Shown: positions 17,407-26,567 of the stretch, in pieces
How positions within the stretch are numbered: position 1 is the first letter of the stretch
Layout of the letters: each line of letters opens with the position of its first letter
NCBI RefSeq assembly: GCF_947500065.1
Contig: NZ_CANMQT010000002.1
Location: 496,001 to 560,000 of the forward strand
DNA: 64,000 nt
Source: an uncultured Aquimarina sp.
GTDB taxonomy: Bacteria > Bacteroidota > Bacteroidia > Flavobacteriales > Flavobacteriaceae
Direction: 5' to 3'
The notes under the pieces: generated by a model
The model's database searches: none
The model's input: only the letters and a program-made list of their open reading frames with translations
What the model was told of the DNA's origin: nothing
Made by a program: the position numbers and the translations under genes

Positions 17407-18240
17407 TTACTCTAGTTTTTCTAAAAGTTCTTGTGCCTCATTATAATTATAGTTTTTATTATTTGCTACAATCAATCTTAGTTGTTCTTTAGCTTTTATT
17501 ATATCTGATTTCTTAATATACAGCAATGCTTTATACCAATAAGCTCTAGAATAATCTATCATTCCACTTTGCTGTAATCGTTCAAAATATTCTAACGCTT
17601 TTTGATAGTTTTCTAATTCGAGATGTGCAATTCCTAGGTAAGAGAAAATATATGGATTGGTTTCAATATTTTTTTCTGCGCTATTTTCTGTTATAAATGT
17701 ATTAAAAATGATAATTGCCTCCTTATACTTTTGATCTTCAAATAACAATTCAGCTTTTGCCAGTTCCTGATCATCATCACCCTGAACAATTAATGAAGGT
17801 AGTTGCTCCCAATCACTATAAGTAGCGTATAAATTCTGGGTATCTTGGCCTCCTGTATATCTTAGAACTACAAAAGCTAATAAAGCTGCAGCTACCACAC
17901 CTGTATAATATATCCAATTCTTATTCTTTTTATTAGGATATTTTTCATCAAAAAATTTCTTTGCTGATGATTCTATTGCTTCTTGAGCATTTATAAATTC
18001 ATCACTTCTTCTATAAGATCTTATGGATGAAATTTCATCTTTCTGCACATTTTTAGGATCCATTAGGACCCAACCCTCATCTTTAACTACTGTTTTTAAT
18101 GATTTATTAAGTCCAACTTCTTGCTTTAACAAATCATTAGTCTGCATCTTTTTTTCAAAAACAAGTTTTTCGTCTTTACTCATTGACTCATTCAAATATG
18201 CATCAATCTGATCATATGTTTCTTTATCAAATTCCATCAT
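17407..18240 (-). CDS. membrane TPR protein paired with ECF sigma factor (putative anti-sigma)
   Basis: 277 residues. An acidic N-terminal cytoplasmic part of about 105 residues (YDQIDAYLNESMSKDEKLVFEKKM is the typical start of Bacteroidetes anti-sigma-like proteins) is followed by one membrane segment, WIYYTGVVAAALLAFVVLRY. The periplasmic C-terminus has TPR helices (IFSYLGIAHLELENYQKALEYF). It overlaps the sigma factor gene by 14 bp, so the two are translationally coupled. This topology would let the N-terminal part hold the sigma factor while the outer part senses or is cleaved. It has no zinc-binding HxxxCxxC motif. A second pair of the same plan lies at 61366-62698. Confidence 0.8.
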   Translation of the reverse strand: MMEFDKETYDQIDAYLNESMSKDEKLVFEKKMQTNDLLKQEVGLNKSLKTVVKDEGWVLMDPKNVQKDEISSIRSYRRSDEFINAQEAIESSAKKFFDEKYPNKKNKNWIYYTGVVAAALLAFVVLRYTGGQDTQNLYATYSDWEQLPSLIVQGDDDQELAKAELLFEDQKYKEAIIIFNTFITENSAEKNIETNPYIFSYLGIAHLELENYQKALEYFERLQQSGMIDYSRAYWYKALLYIKKSDIIKAKEQLRLIVANNKNYNYNEAQELLEKLE

Positions 18241-18823
18241 AACTTGCTATTACTTTAGTATACCTAACATCAGATTTTATCATTGTTAACAACTTGTTTC
18301 TACATTTAAAAATCCTTTGTCTAGCCGTATTAATCGTTGCATAAGACAATTCTTTTATAATCTGTTCATACGAAACATCATTGAAAAAAAGAGACAAGAT
18401 TTCCTTGCAATTTTCGGATAAACTGGTAAACTTTTCACGATACAATTCCATCTGTTCTTGTTCTAACATAAACATTGCAAAATTTGTTTCTTTATCTACT
18501 AGTGTAACAACATCGTGATTCATTACCCATTTTTTTTGTAATTCTAGCTCTCTTCTCCACATATTTTTGCTAACAGTAAATAAATATGCCTCAAAACACT
18601 CTATTTTCAGCCTTCTTTCTCTAACACCTACAATAATATAAAATAGTGATTCTTGAAAAACGTCCTTAGCCTGATCTAGGGTTCCTCTATTTTGAAAAAC
18701 AAATCGTAATGTTTTAGGGAAAAATCGTTCATATATTTCGGATATAACTCTATTATCTTGTTCTAATAGAGCTTTAATAAAATATTCATCAGTCTCTACT
18801 CCTTTGTGAGTGATATTATTCAT
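18227..18823 (-). CDS. ECF-type RNA polymerase sigma factor
   Basis: 198 residues. Region 2 is visible in the first half (AKDVFQESLFYIIVGVRERRLK, and FTVSKNMWRREL) and region 4 in the second half (LSENCKEILSLFFNDVSYEQIIKEL followed by NTARQRIFKCRNKL). It lacks region 1.1 and region 3, as ECF factors do. The gene is coupled to the membrane TPR gene by a 14 bp overlap and is divergent from the subtilisin-like gene, 170 bp away. Likely targets are the neighbouring lipoprotein and protease genes that share the 19 bp motif (inference). Confidence 0.9.
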   Translation of the reverse strand: MNNITHKGVETDEYFIKALLEQDNRVISEIYERFFPKTLRFVFQNRGTLDQAKDVFQESLFYIIVGVRERRLKIECFEAYLFTVSKNMWRRELELQKKWVMNHDVVTLVDKETNFAMFMLEQEQMELYREKFTSLSENCKEILSLFFNDVSYEQIIKELSYATINTARQRIFKCRNKLLTMIKSDVRYTKVIASYDGI

Positions 18824-18928
18824 ACTGCTATATCTTCAAAAAATACATTACTGTTTATAAATATTAAAGGTCAAAAATCCTATATAATTTACCATTACGA
18901 CCTCTAAATACAATATTTTAAATCATGT

Positions 18929-18947
18929 AAATGGGTAATGAATTCTT
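18929..18947 (+). promoter_or_regulatory. 19 bp motif, copy A, upstream of the subtilisin-like gene
   Basis: AAATGGGTAATGAATTCTT occurs here 46 bp before the ATG at 18994 and again, exactly, on the minus strand at 26654-26672. A shared promoter or operator is likely; see the finding on this motif. Confidence 0.6.
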
Positions 18948-18993
18948 AATTTACATACCATGACATAAAAATAACACTTAAAACTCTATTCAC

Positions 18994-20271
18994 ATGAAAA
19001 CCACAAAACTCTTTTTAAGCCTTATTGTTATATGTCTTTTATTAACAGATTGTACCTATGACGAAAATACTTTACTGATTGAAGATCTACCTCAAAACCA
19101 ACAACAATTCAATCAAAAACAATCCAACAGTATAATGCCTGTAAAATCTAAAAATGTATTAATTATAGAGTACGGCAAAAGCACTGGAGAAAATATCAAA
19201 AGCTACTTGAGAGATAAATATGATATTGTAAAATACGAAACCTGTGACTGTAGTAATAAACGTATAGAAAAATGGGAGTTTCCCGTTGGAACGGAAATAG
19301 AAGGACGAAAAGAAGATTTAGCTCAAGAAGGTGGAGTAGAAGGAACGGAATATCAATTATTCTATCAAAATGAAAACACTACTTTATCCAATAATAACAT
19401 AACTCAAAACATTTCACTTATTTCATCTTATATAAAACCTATAAATACTGATGCTACTATTGCTATCCTAGATACCGGAATCGACATAAATAAATTGCAA
19501 ATAAAAGATCCTTTTTTATATAATAATTCTGCCAATACATCATTGTGCGATGATGAAGAAAATCCAGAAATAATAGGCTGGGATTTCGTGAATCATGACA
19601 ACAACCCTTTTGATGATAATGGGCATGGAACCATTATAACAGATATATTAAAATCAAAACTAGATGGTGATGGTTTCTCTGACTATCAAATTCTCCCTGT
19701 AAAAGTTTTTAATGACTTAGGTAAGGGTAATACTTTTGATATACTTTGTGGATATTTATATGCTGTAGATAAACCAGAAGTATCACTTATCAATATGAGT
19801 TTTGGATGGTATCATTATCCAAGTCACCTATTATCTAAATTTATTGCAGAAAACCCAAATATACTGCATATCACATCCGCTGGGAACCACAATATCAATA
19901 ATGATATAACGAAACACTTTCCTTCTTCAATTCCACATAGCAATGTACTCGCTGTTGGTAGTTACGGGATTAAGCAAGTTAACAACGATCAAAAAGTTTT
20001 TAAATCCGATTTCTCTAATTATGGTTTTACAAGTGTAGATTTCTTATCTAAAGGAGAAAATATATCATTCTATAATCCTGAAACTAATGACTATATTACT
20101 GTTGATGGTACTTCTTATGCAGCGCCAAGAGTAACGGCAATAGCTATGGAATATTTTAGTGAGGGTTATGAATTGCCCAATCAAATGATTCAACAATTAT
20201 ATCTAAATGCGACATTATTAGAAGACGCTAATGAATTACCTGTTAAGTTCTTTGATCGAATCATTCAATAA
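18994..20271 (+). CDS. subtilisin-like (S8) serine protease lipoprotein
   Basis: 425 residues. The signal peptide ends LLTDC, so the protein should be lipid-anchored. The catalytic triad is complete: D160 in AILDTGIDI, H211 in DNGHGTII and S374 in DGTSYAAPRVTAIA, with the oxyanion Asn region ITSAGNHN. Residues about 25-145 form an N-terminal segment that may be a propeptide. The gene is divergent from the sigma factor and is followed by a TPR-CHAT gene in the same direction with a terminator between. An envelope protease next to a membrane anti-sigma-like protein is a plausible activator of the sigma factor, but nothing in the sequence proves that. Confidence 0.9.
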   Translation: MKTTKLFLSLIVICLLLTDCTYDENTLLIEDLPQNQQQFNQKQSNSIMPVKSKNVLIIEYGKSTGENIKSYLRDKYDIVKYETCDCSNKRIEKWEFPVGTEIEGRKEDLAQEGGVEGTEYQLFYQNENTTLSNNNITQNISLISSYIKPINTDATIAILDTGIDINKLQIKDPFLYNNSANTSLCDDEENPEIIGWDFVNHDNNPFDDNGHGTIITDILKSKLDGDGFSDYQILPVKVFNDLGKGNTFDILCGYLYAVDKPEVSLINMSFGWYHYPSHLLSKFIAENPNILHITSAGNHNINNDITKHFPSSIPHSNVLAVGSYGIKQVNNDQKVFKSDFSNYGFTSVDFLSKGENISFYNPETNDYITVDGTSYAAPRVTAIAMEYFSEGYELPNQMIQQLYLNATLLEDANELPVKFFDRIIQ

Positions 20272-20299
20272 TTCCCATTAATTATTGATATAATTTTAT

Positions 20300-20358
20300 A
20301 AAGCCAAGCTATTTTAAGAGATTTTTAATGAATTCTCTTAACAGCTTTGCTTTTATTT
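20300..20358 (+). terminator. terminator after the subtilisin-like gene
   Basis: The arms AAGCCAAGCTATTTTAAGAGA and TCTCTTAACAGCTTTGCTT pair imperfectly around a loop and are followed by TTTTATTTT. Its loop contains TAATGAATTCT, the core of the 19 bp motif, which I treat as coincidental here. Confidence 0.6.
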
Positions 20359-20403
20359 TAAAAAGTTGGTTATTTTTAAGATACTCTTATACCGTCCGTA
20401 ATA

Positions 20404-23172
20404 ATGACCAATAACCACCTTTTGCCATCTACACTGAACCGTGTTTTTAGTGTATTATGTATAATTTTTACCTATATAGGAAATGCGCAATCTATTATAG
20501 ATCAATATCATAAAATAGAAAACTCCGATGTCTCCTATGATACTAAAACTAATACAATTGAACAATGGATCGAATCACAAAAAAATAGTATCGATTCTAT
20601 TCAATTAAGTTCTATATACAATAGTTATAGTAAACTAAATTATAATAATAAAGATTATAAAAAGGCTATTATCTATGGGCATAAAGCCCTAGAGATTCAA
20701 AAAGAATATATAGACTCTATTCCTGAATTGGTTAATAAAACATACAATAACCTTGCTTATTTTTATTACTATTCTGGAGATGAAACCAACGCTATTAAGA
20801 CATTTAAAAAACTCATAAAACAAAAACATAAAGATAAATACTCCATTAAAGCATATACAGTTGGATTAGCAAATTTATTTATTGAAAGAGGAGATTATTA
20901 TAAGTTATTAGATTATTTACAAGAAGCAGAACACATTATCGAAAAGCAAAATGATACTGTTTTAAATAAAGAAATGTATAGCGTATACTTAAGCTTCTCT
21001 AGAGTATATTTTCAAACGGGTAAGAGGGAAAATTACCAGAAAGCCATTGAATATCTAAAAAAAACTGAAAATTCCATTGCTCATTTATCTGATAATTCAA
21101 GAAAGAAACAAAAAATTATTATTTACAATAGATATGGAAATATTTATGATGAATTAAAAGAGAATCTTAAGGCCATTTCTTATTATAATAAAGCTTTATC
21201 TCTTATTTTAAGTCTGGAAAAAATTAACGGCTATAGAATTGCTGTTATTTATAATAATCTAGGGTATATTCATGCACGTACAAATCAGCAAGAAACAGCT
21301 TATTTTCATTACCAAAAAGGGCTACAATACGATCCTCAGCATATTTCTATATTTGATAATCTAGGAGATTATTACTTACAAAAAAAAGAATATAAAAAAG
21401 CTTTAGTGCATTATCAAAAAGCAATAAACTATAGTATTGACAACGATTTAGAATATGATAAAGTTCCTTCATTAGAAAGTTTAATTCCGTCAACTAATAA
21501 GATTGATCTGGTTAATGACCTAAAAGATAAAGCCAATGCATGGTTGCAATTTTATAATGAAACCCAAAACACAACCTATCTCCAGCATGCATTAAGTACA
21601 ATTATTAGAGCAGATCAACTCATAGACATCATACGTTCCGAAAGTTCTGAGCAAAGATCCAAATTCTTTTGGCGTAAAAAAGGAGTCGATCTATATATAC
21701 TAGCAACTTCTATATGTTATACCTTAAACAAACATAAAGATGCCTTTTACTTTATGGAGAAAAGTAAATCCTTATCACTATTAGAAAACTTGACCCATGA
21801 AGAAGCTAAAAATCGTGGAGGGTTACCCGATTCATTACAAGAAAAGGAATACGCCCTGAAGTACAAAATACTTCTTGCCAGCCAAAAACCCCTTAAAGAA
21901 GGATATTTCTCGGAAAGTGATAGACGATCTTTAATTTTTCAAAGAAAAAGAGATTATGAAGAGTTTTTAAAATCTCTAGAAAAAGAATACCCTAATTACT
22001 ATTCTTATAAAAAGGAAATTGATATTGTTTCTTTTAAAGAAAGTGTCCAAGAGGTTACTAAAAATAATACTGCTTTAGTTCAATATATTTTATCAGATCA
22101 AGAAGGTTACGGTATGTATATTACATCAGACAAAGTATCATTCTTTAAAATAGCCGATATTTCTAAATTAGATAAAGAAATTATAACGCTAAATACATTA
22201 TTACATCGGCCTTTGTTTTCTATTGAAGATCAGGAAATATATAAAAAAACTTCATTTTCTATTGCCTCTCAGCTCCTACCTTTTATTTCAGATATTAAAA
22301 CTAAAGTAAATAAAAAAATAACTATTATTCCCGATCATATATTACAATACATCCCTTTTGAAGTGTTGACGATACATCCAAGTGCAAAAAACATACAAGA
22401 CAGTTATCTTATAAATTTTATAGAAACCAGCTATCAATATTCAATGTCCTTATCTAAAAGTACGGATAAAACAATACGCTCTTCCAGTCAAAATATTTTA
22501 GGTTTCGCTCCTATTAATTTTGAAAACCATCAGTTATCTGATCTAAAAAAAAGTGAAGACAAAATGAACGAAATTAAAGGTTTATTTGATGGAGATTTTT
22601 TTACGGAAAAGAACGCTTCTAAAAACAACTTTATTAATAAATCTAGTGATTATAAAACTATACATTTATCCACACATGCTAGTTCTATGAGTAATCAAGA
22701 ACCTTGGATTGCTTTTTATGACGAAAAGCTAACATTAAATGAATTGTATTTCATTAAGCAACAAGCCGAGTTGGTGATTCTAGACGCATGCAGAACAGGG
22801 ATCGGTGAACTACAACCGGGAGAAGGAATCATGAGTTTGACTAGAGGTTTTTTTCATTCAGGTGCTAAAAGCGTTATTTCTTCTCTTTGGAACACCAATG
22901 AAAAATCAACAAATAAGATTGTTCTTAACTTTTACAAGCACTTAAAAAAAGGATTGCCCAAATCATCGGCACTACATCAATCTAAACTAGAATATTTACA
23001 CAACCATCAAGGGTCAGAGACATCTCCTTACTTTTGGGGACCTCTTGTTTTACACGGAAATACCGATACCTTACTACTATCCAATAATTCACAGATGAAT
23101 CTTTGGATATACCCTTTTCTATTCATTTTGTTATTTTTTATAATCTTCTTTGTAAAAAAGAAGTTTTTTTAA
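20404..23172 (+). CDS. TPR-CHAT caspase-like protein, exported and membrane-anchored
   Basis: 922 residues. An N-terminal hydrophobic signal (VFSVLCIIFTYIGNAQ) is followed by about six to eight TPR units to roughly residue 350, for example AIIYGHKALEIQKEY and KALVHYQKAINY. The CHAT peptidase domain is at the C-terminus: HLSTHASSM with H754/H758 and VILDACRTGIGE with C796, plus SLTRGFFHSGAKSVISSLW. A final membrane segment (LWIYPFLFILLFFIIFFV) ends in KKKFF, which places the CHAT domain outside the cytoplasm by the positive-inside rule. CHAT domains are caspase-fold cysteine proteases or scaffolds. It is adjacent to a subtilisin-like lipoprotein and a sigma/anti-sigma-like pair. Substrate unknown. 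Confidence 0.9.
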   Translation: MTNNHLLPSTLNRVFSVLCIIFTYIGNAQSIIDQYHKIENSDVSYDTKTNTIEQWIESQKNSIDSIQLSSIYNSYSKLNYNNKDYKKAIIYGHKALEIQKEYIDSIPELVNKTYNNLAYFYYYSGDETNAIKTFKKLIKQKHKDKYSIKAYTVGLANLFIERGDYYKLLDYLQEAEHIIEKQNDTVLNKEMYSVYLSFSRVYFQTGKRENYQKAIEYLKKTENSIAHLSDNSRKKQKIIIYNRYGNIYDELKENLKAISYYNKALSLILSLEKINGYRIAVIYNNLGYIHARTNQQETAYFHYQKGLQYDPQHISIFDNLGDYYLQKKEYKKALVHYQKAINYSIDNDLEYDKVPSLESLIPSTNKIDLVNDLKDKANAWLQFYNETQNTTYLQHALSTIIRADQLIDIIRSESSEQRSKFFWRKKGVDLYILATSICYTLNKHKDAFYFMEKSKSLSLLENLTHEEAKNRGGLPDSLQEKEYALKYKILLASQKPLKEGYFSESDRRSLIFQRKRDYEEFLKSLEKEYPNYYSYKKEIDIVSFKESVQEVTKNNTALVQYILSDQEGYGMYITSDKVSFFKIADISKLDKEIITLNTLLHRPLFSIEDQEIYKKTSFSIASQLLPFISDIKTKVNKKITIIPDHILQYIPFEVLTIHPSAKNIQDSYLINFIETSYQYSMSLSKSTDKTIRSSSQNILGFAPINFENHQLSDLKKSEDKMNEIKGLFDGDFFTEKNASKNNFINKSSDYKTIHLSTHASSMSNQEPWIAFYDEKLTLNELYFIKQQAELVILDACRTGIGELQPGEGIMSLTRGFFHSGAKSVISSLWNTNEKSTNKIVLNFYKHLKKGLPKSSALHQSKLEYLHNHQGSETSPYFWGPLVLHGNTDTLLLSNNSQMNLWIYPFLFILLFFIIFFVKKKFF

Positions 23173-23175
23173 ATC

Positions 23176-24294
23176 TCATTCAAAATCATATAATGCGTAG
23201 GTGTTTTTATCATAGGTCGCCACATCTCTTAATGTCTCATAATAGTTAGAAATCAATAAGCCCTTGGAAGAAATAAGTCCATAATATGCGTATTTAGAAT
23301 CATCCATCAGATACTCATCTATTTTATTAAAATCATTATCCAAAATAATGACTGACCAACTAGTCCGCAATTCTTTGGGTTTATGAGAAACAAAAACAAG
23401 ATAGACTTTCTCATCATTATCATATTTAACGCTTCTGATCTGACCATTAGTTGTAAAATTTTGATTTACTAAATTAGGATTTTGAGCTTGTTGTTTATTC
23501 GCAATAGGATCAATATATATCCGAGAATAATCTGATGAGATTTTTATTTTTTGTTTTATTCTCAGATGATCCGGATCTATAATATACAATGAATCACTAT
23601 ATGCAGTATTAAATACTATCTGATCATTTATAAATGCAAAATTATTTCCCTCTATATTAGCATGGTTTGCATCAGAAAAGTGATTATATAAATTTCTTAA
23701 TCCAAACTGTACATCAAGAGTATCTTCAAAAATATCTTCAATTTTTAATAGTATTGGAGCAGCATTTCGCTTTTTTCGATAATCATAGACATCGTATGCT
23801 ATTTCTGTATCCATTAGGTATTCTAATGAAAATATGAGTGAATTATTATTGTAATGGAATGGTGTTGCGGATCGCTTTAACTCGAACCTTCCTTCCTTTT
23901 CTAAATATGGATTTAAATCAATTGTCTTCCAGACATCACCTTTTTGATTCATGCAATAAAGAATGTTTGAATAATAAGGTAATACTAAAATTGTATCTAA
24001 GCTTAAAATCTCGAAGGCAAGAACACGCTCATTAAAAAGATCTAATCGACTGATATCTATAAAAATTGATTCCTTACCATCCAATGGATGTAGCGCAATT
24101 CTTTTTTCTTTTTGATACTCCCCAATACAAAGAAACTCTTTCCCATTAATAAATTCAATTTGAGCATTTCCACTTTTAAACCCAGAGTCAAAAGTCATAT
24201 TTTTCACATATTTAAACTGAGCATCTTTATTATTTTTCTTGTCTTGACATGAAAAAAGAATAATAAAAATAATCGCTCCTAATATTGATTTCAT
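23176..24294 (-). CDS. lipoprotein with DUF4221-like beta-propeller
   Basis: 372 residues. The start MKSILGAIIFIILFSC is a lipoprotein signal. The rest is a series of strand-rich repeats with 6-bladed propeller character (GNNFAFINDQIVFNTAYSDSLYIID, NGQIRSVKYDNDEKVYLVFVS), similar to the DUF4221 group common in Bacteroidetes. It converges with the CHAT gene with a 3 bp gap. The function is unknown; such lipoproteins are usually surface or periplasmic binding proteins. Confidence 0.7.
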   Translation of the reverse strand: MKSILGAIIFIILFSCQDKKNNKDAQFKYVKNMTFDSGFKSGNAQIEFINGKEFLCIGEYQKEKRIALHPLDGKESIFIDISRLDLFNERVLAFEILSLDTILVLPYYSNILYCMNQKGDVWKTIDLNPYLEKEGRFELKRSATPFHYNNNSLIFSLEYLMDTEIAYDVYDYRKKRNAAPILLKIEDIFEDTLDVQFGLRNLYNHFSDANHANIEGNNFAFINDQIVFNTAYSDSLYIIDPDHLRIKQKIKISSDYSRIYIDPIANKQQAQNPNLVNQNFTTNGQIRSVKYDNDEKVYLVFVSHKPKELRTSWSVIILDNDFNKIDEYLMDDSKYAYYGLISSKGLLISNYYETLRDVATYDKNTYALYDFE

Positions 24295-24339
24295 ATTTAA
24301 ATTGATTCTTAAAATTCTTTGTAATTCTTCTATAATGAA

Positions 24340-24402
24340 GTCTACCTTAGCCTTAGTAATCCTATATAGTCTATAATTGGTTTACGACAAGCTTAGGTAG
24401 AC
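24340..24402. repeat. inverted repeat upstream of the DUF4221-like gene
   Basis: GTCTACCTTAGC (24340-24351) pairs with GCTTAGGTAGAC (24391-24402) with one mismatch across 39 bases. There is no T-run. It lies between the 3' end of the 24421-24903 gene and the start of the 23176-24294 gene, so it could act as a terminator-like barrier or as an operator. Confidence 0.4.
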
Positions 24403-24420
24403 AACAACTTTTCCTAGAAT

Positions 24421-24903
24421 TTATTTTCTCAATGGAATTACGCTTTTAGTATTTCCTCTTCTATCATTAAAGTTAAGATAGACTATTTCATTTTTTTCAA
24501 AAGTTCCTTTATTAGAAACTTGTAGTTCTCCTCCTATTACACCTTCTATTAAATTTGCAGGTATTACCTCAGATAACTCTCTTCCATAGTGCTTAAAAAT
24601 ATCTATTACTGCTCCTGTATTACCAGATCCAACAGTATCAACAAGATCTCCTGCTATTTCAGGACTTGCCATAGAAGCGGTAACAACCACAGTATCTAAA
24701 CAATTTCCTCCAGATCCTTTACATCCATAGTCTACACCATCTTGTCCAGGTTGGTTTCCATTATCATACCACACTCTATATGATCCCGCAGCTTTTTCGA
24801 TATCTACTGTGATTACAGATTCTTCTATAGTTTCAATTTCTTCTTTATTGCAAGATGTTAGTATTAAACCAAGTGCCAAAGCACCAACTATTAAATATTT
24901 CAT
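24421..24903 (-). CDS. small lipoprotein of unknown function
   Basis: 160 residues from the ATG at 24903, which begins a good lipoprotein signal (MKYLIVGALALGLILTSC). An upstream in-frame start would put 15 residues before the signal and is unlikely. The mature part contains YGCKGSGGNCLDTVVVTA, with two cysteines that could form a disulphide, and a C-terminal strand region ending KSVIPLRK. I do not recognise a domain. Its leader closely resembles that of the 25071-26567 lipoprotein gene, so the two are probably co-regulated. Confidence 0.75.
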   Translation of the reverse strand: MKYLIVGALALGLILTSCNKEEIETIEESVITVDIEKAAGSYRVWYDNGNQPGQDGVDYGCKGSGGNCLDTVVVTASMASPEIAGDLVDTVGSGNTGAVIDIFKHYGRELSEVIPANLIEGVIGGELQVSNKGTFEKNEIVYLNFNDRRGNTKSVIPLRK

Positions 24904-24910
24904 TGTTTTT

Positions 24911-24937
24911 AGTTTTAAGAATTCACCTACTCTATTA
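24911..24937 (-). promoter_or_regulatory. leader element shared with the gene at 25071-26567
   Basis: On the minus strand the leader reads AATAGAGTAGGTGAATTCTT then AAAAC, just before the ATG at 24903. The leader of the next lipoprotein gene (26577-26601) has the same element with a 2-base gap. Confidence 0.5.
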
Positions 24938-25070
24938 AATAATACCAAGAAATCTTCCTGAAGTTTTTAGAATTCATCCAAAAAAAATCAGGATGATTTC
25001 AAGTATTATATATCCCACAAAGGCATTTTCGGTAAACTACCTTTGTGTTTTATTATAAACCCTCTATTCT

Positions 25071-26567
25071 TTAAGGTTCCATTCTGTAGTAGAAATTGAT
25101 ATTTCCGGTATTATACTGATAACCTGAACCATCAGCTTCATCACAGTACTGTACTAAAGAACCTCCTAAAGGATCATTTTCATTGGCAAAAGGAATCGTA
25201 AAACTAATAGGAATACTTACTGGACCTAACGTAAATGTAACTCCCAGTGATAATGAAGCTGTAGTATCTGGATTATCTTCTTCATACCAATACACATAAG
25301 CTTGTTCTCCATATGTACAATAATCCCAAGTAAATGTTTCCCAATTTACGGTTACCCAATTCGTAGATTGGCAAGTACCCCAAAAATTAGCATCTCTTAA
25401 TGTATTTTTAGAAAAACTCCCTGCTTTCAGAATTGTAGATGTTTCTGCAACTCCTGTTAACGTATTTAAAGATGCATAGGTAACAGATGCTCTCATCTCT
25501 CTATCTCCTTCGAATAAGTTTGTAGTTGATTGATATGCGTCACAACTAGAGAACTTAAATTTATAGATTTCATCTTTATCATTACGATTTGTTCTATCAC
25601 ATCCAGCTGGTGCAACACAACCCGGAGCTTCTGGACAACCATTATTAGATGCTGGCCCTACTTCATTAGGACAATCATCTTCATTATCAGGAATACCATC
25701 ACCATCCGTATCAGGATCATCGCAGTCACCTAAACAGATGCATTGGTATAATTCATTTAGCTCCATCACTTGGATGATTAAGAAATCATTACCTGTAATT
25801 ACTGCGGTAGTAAAAAGAGCTACAATGGCATTTAAAAGATCATCACAAGGATCTGTTGGAGGAGGAAAAAACAAAATACTATTGATACTATTTCCATTAA
25901 TAGTTCTTAATGTCTTCTTATTTACTAATACAATTCTCTCATTTTCTTTAATACCAAAAATTGCATCTTCTCTTGTATACTCAGTTACTTTAACCTCTTG
26001 TCCTTTAGAATTATATCCTTTATAAAACTCAATCTTTGTATCATCAATCTCTGCTGCTTCAAAAGCTACAGTTACCGGATTAGATAGTAATTCTGGGCTT
26101 CTAAAGTAGATTTCATCAATATATATCGTCATATAAGGATCTGCCTTTAATACTTCCTCTGAGAAGAAATCTCTTGGAATTTCTTCTCTAAAATTCTGCA
26201 TGTAACTTTTTTGTAATACATCAGAGAGTTTACCTCCTTTTACTTCTGCATCTTTTACCATAAGGTATAAGATTTCGTAATCACCATTGAATTTCTTACC
26301 AGCTTCTTTAACTAGTAATTCTTTTACACTTGGATTAGATGCTATGGCGGTTGCCATGGCTTTAGAAAAAATGTTTCTTGCAGCAGACTTAGAATATTTA
26401 GAACCCAAAGCAGAATATACTGATCCTCCTTCATTGGATTCATTTCCTCTTTTTAGAAGAATTTCTTCGTCTTGAGAAGTCTGATCAGACAACTCATCGT
26501 GATCACAAGACCACACGAATAAGCCCAGTGCTAACAACATTGTTAATTTAATAAGATTTGTTTTCAT
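25071..26567 (-). CDS. lipoprotein with thrombospondin type 3-like calcium-binding repeat
   Basis: 498 residues with a lipoprotein signal ending LFVWSC. The first ~220 residues are helical (SAARNIFSKAMATAIASNPSV). At about residues 280-305, DDPDTDGDGIPDNEDDCPNE is a thrombospondin type 3 calcium-binding repeat of the kind found in cell-surface proteins. The C-terminal ~170 residues are strand-rich with aromatic clusters (CTYGEQAYVYWYEEDN). No enzymatic motif was found. Its upstream region carries copy B of the 19 bp motif that also precedes the subtilisin-like gene. Confidence 0.75.
   Translation of the reverse strand: MKTNLIKLTMLLALGLFVWSCDHDELSDQTSQDEEILLKRGNESNEGGSVYSALGSKYSKSAARNIFSKAMATAIASNPSVKELLVKEAGKKFNGDYEILYLMVKDAEVKGGKLSDVLQKSYMQNFREEIPRDFFSEEVLKADPYMTIYIDEIYFRSPELLSNPVTVAFEAAEIDDTKIEFYKGYNSKGQEVKVTEYTREDAIFGIKENERIVLVNKKTLRTINGNSINSILFFPPPTDPCDDLLNAIVALFTTAVITGNDFLIIQVMELNELYQCICLGDCDDPDTDGDGIPDNEDDCPNEVGPASNNGCPEAPGCVAPAGCDRTNRNDKDEIYKFKFSSCDAYQSTTNLFEGDREMRASVTYASLNTLTGVAETSTILKAGSFSKNTLRDANFWGTCQSTNWVTVNWETFTWDYCTYGEQAYVYWYEEDNPDTTASLSLGVTFTLGPVSIPISFTIPFANENDPLGGSLVQYCDEADGSGYQYNTGNINFYYRMEP

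Noticed and set aside
20326..20336. TAATGAATTCT upstream of the CHAT gene as a third copy of the 19 bp motif
   Set aside because: It lies in the loop of the terminator after the subtilisin-like gene and matches only 11 bases, so the stem-loop explains it better.
17407..23172. A type III-E CRISPR (Craspase) relative, because a CHAT protease and sigma factor are neighbours
   Set aside because: There is no repeat array, no gRAMP/Cas7-like gene, and the CHAT protein has an export signal and a membrane anchor. Only the proteolysis-of-inhibitor idea is retained.
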